27,356 nucleotides of DNA from a virus, in the IMG/VR virus record IMGVR_UViG_3300027749_002344, positions 1-27,356 of that record; one strand, written 5' to 3'. This document shows, piece by piece, positions 22,232 to 27,356 of the stretch. The notes beneath the pieces are model-generated. The model was not told the origin of the DNA. It ran no database searches and saw only the letters and a program-made list of their open reading frames with translations. Position numbers and translations under genes: made by a program. The stretch's first letter is position 1. Every line of letters starts with the position of its first letter.

Positions 22232-25200
22232 TTACTGACCTGCATTATTCCCCAACGCGCCTGTTGCCAAAACACGAACCGGGATATAGATAAACTCGGC
22301 AGCCTTAACAGGCTCAATTGCACAGTCTACCCATAGCTCATTAGCATCAATTCTCGCAGGTGTGTTGTTTGAAGCATCGCAGACTACCAAGTAGTCATAG
22401 ATACCACGCTTTGCTACTAAGTCAATAAAGAATGTTTGGATAACACCGGATATTGCCTTTCTTGTGATACTATCATTAGGTTCAAACACAAACGGTCTCG
22501 CTGCAATCGTCAATTGACGACGAATAAAGCAAATTAATCTTGCAACATTCGTTCTATCCAATGCACTGCTTGACGCAAAGCTTGTTATGTTACCATAATT
22601 AAGCAAGCCTTGACCTGTAAAGAACACTAATGGGTTGATGTTGTTTTGATAAAGAACATCACGAATACCCTGACTAGTCTTGATTGATACGTATGCACCG
22701 GTCTGTGCATTTACATAACCAATCGATGTAGCATTAGTAATAATACCTCTGCGTGTACCTGCCGCCGCTAACCAAGGATAAGCCACTTGGTCATTGTACA
22801 AGAATGTACTCAGCATCATGTGTGATGGGGGTACAGCAACTTGGTTGCCACTTAAGTCTATTGATGACCCTGACGGATAGAATAGTCCAAGATATGTATT
22901 TCTTGTTACACATCCATCTAGCCCAGTTGATGCTGCGCCTGCTGCGTTTCTAGCCCAAGCTTGAATTGCAGTTGCATCATTAGGTAGAGTCATTGGCGTG
23001 TCACCCAAGATATAACTTGTGTCGCCGCGATCATCGTTGAGTATTACCATGTCTGGCTGTAATTCAGGATAATTTGGGCAAGCCTGCAAGTTGAAGTAGT
23101 TATCTTCATCTCTCACATCTACATTGGTTTCAATTGCTGTACGCAATGATTTTACAACCATTGCTCTTTGAGCCTTGCTACCCATGTAAGGTGCACCATT
23201 TGCCTGATTACCACTTTGTGTTACCCATGCGCTTGTTTGTGTTGGTAAAACCTGATCAGGGAACGAATTAGCATTGAAGTAATTAACTTCATATGCCTTA
23301 ACATTATAACCTGAACGTCTTGTGTTCCACAACAACATGCCTACTGGATATAGATTAGGCAACGGTGCGTCTAAGTCTAGATAGTCACTTGCCAACAAGC
23401 TTTGAATTGTTGGAATTGGGTCAGTTGCTGGGTTTATGTCACCATTTGGTGCCCAACGTGCATCTTCAAAGATGATACCGGAAGAGCTTACGCTATCTGT
23501 ATTGCTTAACAATACCCACTGATCCATACCGTTATAATTCTGCCAACGCTGGACTAACGGATAGTTATTCAGATCAGCCGTGTCAATCCAAAGATCACCA
23601 TACGCTAACGCAGTGCCATCACTTTGTGTTGTTGGTGCGCTGAACGAAACAATTGGTCCATTTGGATCTGTTTGATCTGAGCCAGGAATTGGGAACCCTG
23701 CGCTGCTGTAAGCACTATTTAAGTACCCCATCCAACCATCCGGGGTATTTACCATGATATCAACTTGAGTTGGATCACTGTAGTACCACAACGTACCATT
23801 AGCTGGTGCAACGAACGGAGCACCTAAGCTTGCAGTGTATGCTGGATACAATGGTACCCAACTGCTAATTTGTGTAGAGTAACTGACTGCTGCGGTTCCT
23901 GACACCCACTGAACAGCGGTGACAGCTCCGGCATTTACTCCAGTTACGATGACAGTTAGATCACTTCCACCACCCAAATCACTACCGTTAAACGTCACTT
24001 CATCGCCCACAACATGACCTGTTCCCGGCGCAACAAAAGTTGTATTGGCTACAATATATTGTCCATATAGATTAGCTACATTAATTTGTAATCCAGTGCC
24101 CGAACCTGTTGTACTTGCTTGTACAGGAGTAAATTGCGGAGTAGGAGAGAATCCATTCTTAACATTTACATCACCTGTTACAAATCCTGCACCACTCATT
24201 AATTCAAATGAGCCGCCGGCAGTGTAATCATAATCATCTACTACAATTACGCCACCTGTCGTGTGAGTAAGAACAATTGAACCCGATGAATTTACGGTTG
24301 CCGCTGTGTAAGGTACTCCCGATGCATACCACTGAGTCACAAAACTAGAACCGTCTGTGACACCCGACAAGTTCATTGTGTAAGGACCGGACAAGGTAGT
24401 TGATGACGGTACCGAAACATAAATGCTTGCAGTGTCACCTGACATGTATGAGAATGTAGGACTTGCTACGCTACCTGCAGCTACTGTTACGCCTGCAGTT
24501 GATCTTGTCCAAAGATATACAGGACCCTGATTAGTGTCTCCGTCATATCCATATTGAGCATAAACTGTGCCGGTTGCAATTGCTGCCCCGCCAGTAGAAT
24601 CTAGTGCAGCGTCAACTGCCCAGTCACTAGTTGACAGAGTTGCATTTTTTGATCTCCACGACTGTGAAGTACTGCTCCACTGACTTACTGTTGGTAATAG
24701 ACCGTTCCCAGAAGAACCAACCTTTACCCATACTGAACCAGATGGTGCCGGTGTCGCTTGACCAGTCTGCCATAATGGCTGCTGAGCAGATGTGCCATAT
24801 ACGAACTGCGGTTGCTGGTAAGTCCCGGCAGTAATACCAATACCGGTACTAGTATTTGAAAGAACTGTACCTGTGTTTGCACTAACAACAATAGAATACG
24901 TACCAGTATTTTGGTAAGACTGGCTAGAGAACAACTGAAGTCTACCATTTACTACCTGTGCTGATAATCCTGTCCAACCTAACGTGTTGATTAATCCAGC
25001 TAAGCCAGCAACAGTATTGTTTGGAGAACTAGGCACTGTTATAAGCGTTCTACCAGTAGTAGTAGTATTAGTTGGATTGTTTAAGTTAAGATAAAAGCTG
25101 TCACCAACGTTTAGTGTTGGATTTGATTGAGTACCTACTACAGTCGGCACAGAATTCATCCATGACAATGAACCAACCGGTACCCATTCATTATTCGTGT

Positions 25201-25840
25201 TCTTATAGAAGAACTGCTGACCCGATGTTGCAGCAGGACCCATATCACTGTCGATTGGAGTCGCAACTACACAATAGTCACCAATTGTTCCCAAACTACT
25301 TACTGGAACTCCACCTGAAGTATAAGCAGTATAATTGTCTGAATTAATGACAATTGGAGATTGTGCATTGAATGTGCCAGTTACATTACTAAACTCATAC
25401 ATGCCCCAAGTTGAGCTTGATGTGTTTAACCACCATGACCCATTAGCAGGATCACCCAATGGGCGACCAACTGAACCAATTAGTGAGGCTAAGTCAATAC
25501 CTGCTCTTATAACATAAATCTGATTAGTCAACCCAAGAGCATAGTAAGCTGCTAGGAGACCGTATTCGTTTAATTCATAACCGTTAATTGGAGTGCCGTT
25601 CGTTGTATTATAGAAGAATGGGTTACCAAACAATGATACTAAGTCGGATTGACTCGTAACTAATGTCAATGTATTTGCATTTGCAGGGATAGTTCCAACT
25701 GCAACTGTCCCCGGAGAATTTGGGTTCGTTTTATTCGCTGCCGTAGCTAACAGTACGAATGGGACTGAATTTGTAGCGCCTGAAAGATACTGTGATTGAT
25801 CTACGATAGTAACTTGTACGCCGGGTGATACTAATGCCAT
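22232..25840 (-). CDS. gp18: Tail sheath protein (T4 gp18-like) with a very large insertion
   Basis: 1202-aa contractile sheath. The N-terminus (about 1-120) is sheath-like: MALVSPGVQVTIVDQSQY, then SVPFVLLATAANKTNPNSPG and LGLTNQIYVIRAG. The C-terminal part (about 835-1202) carries the classic core: GDTSYILGD, PWLAAAGTRRGIITNATSIG, GIRDVLYQNNINPLVFFTGQ, ARPFVFEPNDSITR and IEPVKAAEFIYIPVRV. T4 gp18 has 659 aa; the excess lies between these parts. It includes several G(S/T/D)xW...W units (for example GSWWLNTSSSTWGMY, PSGSVWVKV, NGTLWYYSDP, YGDLWIDTAD) and a module near 578-650 with GTGLQINVAN and GHVVGDEVTFNGSDLGG. SD AAGGA lies 8 nt before ATG; a CATAAATA promoter lies 52 nt upstream. Confidence 0.95.
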   Translation of the reverse strand: MALVSPGVQVTIVDQSQYLSGATNSVPFVLLATAANKTNPNSPGTVAVGTIPANANTLTLVTSQSDLVSLFGNPFFYNTTNGTPINGYELNEYGLLAAYYALGLTNQIYVIRAGIDLASLIGSVGRPLGDPANGSWWLNTSSSTWGMYEFSNVTGTFNAQSPIVINSDNYTAYTSGGVPVSSLGTIGDYCVVATPIDSDMGPAATSGQQFFYKNTNNEWVPVGSLSWMNSVPTVVGTQSNPTLNVGDSFYLNLNNPTNTTTTGRTLITVPSSPNNTVAGLAGLINTLGWTGLSAQVVNGRLQLFSSQSYQNTGTYSIVVSANTGTVLSNTSTGIGITAGTYQQPQFVYGTSAQQPLWQTGQATPAPSGSVWVKVGSSGNGLLPTVSQWSSTSQSWRSKNATLSTSDWAVDAALDSTGGAAIATGTVYAQYGYDGDTNQGPVYLWTRSTAGVTVAAGSVASPTFSYMSGDTASIYVSVPSSTTLSGPYTMNLSGVTDGSSFVTQWYASGVPYTAATVNSSGSIVLTHTTGGVIVVDDYDYTAGGSFELMSGAGFVTGDVNVKNGFSPTPQFTPVQASTTGSGTGLQINVANLYGQYIVANTTFVAPGTGHVVGDEVTFNGSDLGGGSDLTVIVTGVNAGAVTAVQWVSGTAAVSYSTQISSWVPLYPAYTASLGAPFVAPANGTLWYYSDPTQVDIMVNTPDGWMGYLNSAYSSAGFPIPGSDQTDPNGPIVSFSAPTTQSDGTALAYGDLWIDTADLNNYPLVQRWQNYNGMDQWVLLSNTDSVSSSGIIFEDARWAPNGDINPATDPIPTIQSLLASDYLDLDAPLPNLYPVGMLLWNTRRSGYNVKAYEVNYFNANSFPDQVLPTQTSAWVTQSGNQANGAPYMGSKAQRAMVVKSLRTAIETNVDVRDEDNYFNLQACPNYPELQPDMVILNDDRGDTSYILGDTPMTLPNDATAIQAWARNAAGAASTGLDGCVTRNTYLGLFYPSGSSIDLSGNQVAVPPSHMMLSTFLYNDQVAYPWLAAAGTRRGIITNATSIGYVNAQTGAYVSIKTSQGIRDVLYQNNINPLVFFTGQGLLNYGNITSFASSSALDRTNVARLICFIRRQLTIAARPFVFEPNDSITRKAISGVIQTFFIDLVAKRGIYDYLVVCDASNNTPARIDANELWVDCAIEPVKAAEFIYIPVRVLATGALGNNAGQ

Positions 25841-25892
25841 ATTAAGATTCCTTGTGTAATATTTTGAGGTTTACAACCTGATTGCTTAATAT

Positions 25893-25900
25893 TATTTATG
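25893..25900 (-). promoter_or_regulatory. Late-type octamer CATAAATA of the sheath gene
   Basis: It lies 52 nt before ATG 25840, leaving a leader of about 45 nt that holds an AAGGA SD and a small 5-bp hairpin (25867-25879). It fits a strong late promoter for an abundant protein. Confidence 0.6.
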
Positions 25901-25928
25901 AAAATATTTAAAAAACACGGAGATAGCG

Positions 25929-25942
25929 GACCTTCGAAGGTC
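25929..25942. repeat. 14-bp perfect palindrome upstream of the HNH-like gene
   Basis: GACCTTCGAAGGTC is fully self-complementary and overlaps the first two bases of the TCTAAATA element. It could be a dimeric protein site or form a small hairpin. It lies between two divergent late-type elements. Confidence 0.55.
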
Positions 25943-25948
25943 TAAATA
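25941..25948 (+). promoter_or_regulatory. Late-type element TCTAAATA, 5 nt from start
   Basis: It extends to CTAAATAC as at 9745 and 22182. CATGT (5 nt) separates it from ATG 25954 and no SD is visible at usable spacing, so a leaderless mRNA is predicted. Confidence 0.5.
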
Positions 25949-25953
25949 CATGT

Positions 25954-26307
25954 ATGGCTATACAAAGACCTATATGTAAAGAATGTAATAAGAATTATTC
26001 AGCCGTTAACTATAAAAAGAACGGCATTACGCACTACCGAAGCATTTGTGACCGATGCGGTAGTAAGAGGTCTAAATCTAGACCTAAAATTCCTCTTTGG
26101 GAAAAAAGCAGTTACAAGAAAAAACCCGCATGCGATAGCTGCGGGTTCAAGAGTTTGTATCCTACACAAATGCTAGTGTTTCACATTGACGGAAACTTAA
26201 AGAATATATCACTGTCTAATTTAAGAACTATATGCCTAAATTGCGTAGAAGTTGTCAAGCGTAAAGAATTGACTTGGAAACGCGGTGACTTACAAATTGA
26301 CTATTGA
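25954..26307 (+). CDS. Small Cys-rich HNH-like protein, possibly degenerate
   Basis: 117-aa basic protein with four CxxC motifs: CKEC, CDRC, CDSC and CLNC, probably two zinc sites. The C-terminal part resembles an HNH fold (MLVFHIDGNLKNISLSNLRT, then ICLNC), but the usual second His before IDGN is Phe. The His expected after the last CxxC is Val (CLNCVEVVKRK). Cleavage activity is therefore doubtful; a DNA-binding role is possible. It stands on the plus strand between minus-strand genes, like a cargo gene, with its own late-type promoter and no SD. It overlaps the dNMP kinase 3' end by 7 nt, convergently. Its coding sequence includes a minus-strand terminator. Confidence 0.8.
   Translation: MAIQRPICKECNKNYSAVNYKKNGITHYRSICDRCGSKRSKSRPKIPLWEKSSYKKKPACDSCGFKSLYPTQMLVFHIDGNLKNISLSNLRTICLNCVEVVKRKELTWKRGDLQIDY
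26119..26147 (-). terminator. Minus-strand intrinsic terminator inside the plus-strand HNH-like gene
   Basis: On the minus strand AACCCGCA and TGCGGGTT (26140-26147 and 26123-26130) form an 8-bp stem with a 9-nt loop. The second arm runs into six T in a row. It lies 154 nt past the dNMP kinase stop codon and about 220 nt before the sheath promoter. It would end the kinase transcript while being translated as Cys/Asp/Gly codons on the other strand. Confidence 0.75.
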
Positions 26308-26954
26308 TAAAGGTTCACGGGCTGGCGTAAAACATTTTCAATTTGTTCATGTAGCTCTGTTATTGTCTTGTTATTATCCAGGTTATAATCATACTCTAAC
26401 CCAACACTGCTGTATTCGCTAGCATGGATGTTTAGATTATTCAATAGTTTTCTGCATTCATACTTAATATCATCATTAGTAGTTACATTCAACAGGCTAG
26501 CAATTGGTAACCATTTAGGAATCTCGCCTCGATGACAACGTACAGTCATGCCACCTGCACCCTTGATAGCTTTCAACTCATTTGGAAAGCGACAGTCAGT
26601 GATGACAATATCTTCTTTAGTGTTGCGTAGCTTGTTCTCTACTGACGCAACCCAAATATCATTGTGGAAGCCTTGGCGACAGACTTCAGTTCCCCATCGC
26701 TGTAGAACCCAACGAGGGGTAAGATTGGGAATACCAAGACGATTGGACCACCACTCGTCTACTTGTTCACGCCATTCTCGGCTGTGCTTAGTTGAACCTT
26801 CAAGAAGTTCACGATTCCAATCAAATACCGCAGCAACTGCGTCTTTGAGGGTGCCTGCAAAACTCATGCGCTTGTAGCCATGAAATGTGCAGAGATAGTC
26901 TGCTGCGGTGTCTTTGCCTGATCCGATTAGCCCCGTGATGCCCACAATCATCAA
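26301..26954 (-). CDS. gp1: Deoxynucleoside monophosphate kinase (T4 gp1-like)
   Basis: 217-aa P-loop kinase that would phosphorylate dNMPs to dNDPs for phage DNA synthesis. It has Walker A GITGLIGSGKDT at residues 5-16, the family motif KRMSFAGTLKDAVAAVF, LLEGSTKHSREWREQVDEWW, and LTPRWVLQRWGTEVCRQGFH of the lid/substrate region. VITDCRFPNE follows as the Walker B-like strand. Length is near T4 gp1 (241 aa). The start is one of two adjacent ATGs with AAAGGAAC upstream. The leader is about 60 nt from a TTGACA-17-TATCAT promoter, which suggests early expression. Downstream transcription ends at the terminator at 26119-26147. Confidence 0.93.
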   Translation of the reverse strand: MMIVGITGLIGSGKDTAADYLCTFHGYKRMSFAGTLKDAVAAVFDWNRELLEGSTKHSREWREQVDEWWSNRLGIPNLTPRWVLQRWGTEVCRQGFHNDIWVASVENKLRNTKEDIVITDCRFPNELKAIKGAGGMTVRCHRGEIPKWLPIASLLNVTTNDDIKYECRKLLNNLNIHASEYSSVGLEYDYNLDNNKTITELHEQIENVLRQPVNLYQ

Positions 26955-27024
26955 GTTGTTCCTTTATGTTTAAAGTTGTCACCGTGCCATCTAGAATATT
27001 CATAGCATCTATTGACTTAGCATA

Positions 27025-27053
27025 ATGATAGCAAACTTTCTTTGTGGTGTCAA
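27025..27053 (-). promoter_or_regulatory. Sigma70-like promoter of the dNMP kinase gene
   Basis: TTGACA (27048-27053), a 17-nt spacer and TATCAT (27025-27030) on the minus strand: 11 of 12 consensus bases. The predicted start site is near 27018, about 64 nt before the kinase ATG, so unlike the other two sigma70-type promoters this one gives a leadered mRNA. Confidence 0.75.
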
Positions 27054-27075
27054 GTGACCACAGATCCAAATTAAC

Positions 27076-27356
27076 TTATCCTTGGATCCATGTCAGGGGC
27101 TGACTGTAATCCTGATATTCTCTCAAGTCTTTAAGCAATCTGTCTTGCAACGACATTCCCTGTTGTTTCATAGCAGCGCCATTAAGTGAGGTGCCACCAC
27201 CTGGACCATTGATGCTTGCAAACTTCTCACGGGCCTCGCCTAGAATGATTTGGCAAGTAGCCAAGATAAAGTCACCGATCCATACACCAGCACCGGGGTC
27301 TTGCAATAGTTCTAATTCAGGACGTTGAACATCGCCCCAAATAAGAATTCGCTCAC
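27076..27356 (-). CDS. C-terminal part of a phage protein (5' end outside window)
   Basis: The frame is open from the right edge (27356) to TAA at 27076, about 93 codons, so the true start is outside the window. Visible sequence: ERILIWGDVQRPELELLQDP, GVWIGDFILATCQIILGEAR, then INGPGGGTSLNGAAMKQQG and the C-terminus PLTWIQG. This helix followed by a Gly-rich turn resembles C-termini of T4-like virion structural (neck/head) proteins as I remember them, but I cannot name it. It precedes the dNMP kinase gene, which has its own promoter in the 121-nt gap. Confidence 0.75.
   Translation of the reverse strand, partial: ERILIWGDVQRPELELLQDPGAGVWIGDFILATCQIILGEAREKFASINGPGGGTSLNGAAMKQQGMSLQDRLLKDLREYQDYSQPLTWIQG

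Noticed and set aside
25867-25879. AGGTT-TAC-AACCT mini-hairpin in the sheath mRNA leader
   Set aside because: Only 5 bp with a 3-nt loop; the SD is not included, so no regulatory role is supported.
27063-27088. 7-bp inverted repeat (GATCCAA/TTGGATC) at the end of the right-edge gene
   Set aside because: Short stem with a 12-nt loop and no T-run; too weak to call a terminator.
1-27356. tRNA genes, CRISPR arrays, insertion sequences, integrase or attachment sites
   Set aside because: None seen: no cloverleaf-like segment, regular spacer array, transposase motif or integrase motif was recognised on either strand by reading.

Overview
The window looks like part of an AT-rich, T4-like contractile-tailed phage (myovirus), probably an environmental lineage and not a close relative of coliphage T4. 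The signature set is a gp18-type tail sheath, gp19-type tail tube, a second tube-like protein, gp4-type head-completion nuclease, gp16-type small terminase, gp44-type clamp loader, a GroES-like co-chaperonin in the gp31 role, PhoH and a gp1-type dNMP kinase. The host cannot be named from this sequence. All identifications come from reading motifs by eye; no database search was run.

Layout. Nearly everything is on the minus strand, so transcription runs from high to low coordinates. 27356-26301: the end of an unidentified protein and a dNMP kinase behind a sigma70-like promoter. 25954-26307 (+): a small Cys-rich HNH-like gene, convergent with the kinase, carrying an antisense terminator. 25840-19236: sheath, tube, tube-like protein, a small unknown, gp4 and small terminase. 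18727-17888: a free-standing HNH homing endonuclease. 17878-14516: an unknown and a 908-aa mosaic low-complexity protein, closed by a strong terminator. 14400-8685: tail-fibre/baseplate-type proteins with a GH19 endolysin among them. 8680-5404: small unknowns, a stand-alone DNA polymerase III alpha-like fragment, a small unknown, GroES-like, clamp loader and an 89-aa unknown, ending tail-to-tail with phoH (+, 4643-5407). 4494-1: two unknowns, a putative holin, DnaJ and a ClpA-type unfoldase that runs off the left edge. No gene-free stretch exceeds 300 bases; no tRNA or CRISPR was seen.

Regulation is unusually readable. Three promoters with TTGACA, a 17-nt spacer and TATAAT/TATACT/TATCAT precede dnaJ, the PolIII-alpha-like gene and the dNMP kinase. 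A second class of element (GATAAATA, CATAAATA, ACTAAATA and variants, close to the T4 late octamer TATAAATA) precedes most structural genes. At six genes the promoter lies only 4-6 nt from the start codon with no visible Shine-Dalgarno (SD) sequence, which predicts leaderless mRNAs.

How the genes fit together: the early-type units supply DNA replication factors and precursors and a chaperone/unfoldase set (DnaJ, ClpA-like, GroES-like). The late-type units supply tail, head-completion and packaging proteins. The most interesting points are the leaderless-promoter architecture, the ClpA-like protein retaining an IGF loop beside a J-protein, the catalytically incomplete PolIII-alpha fragment, a sheath nearly twice the T4 length, and a CTG start codon on a tail gene.
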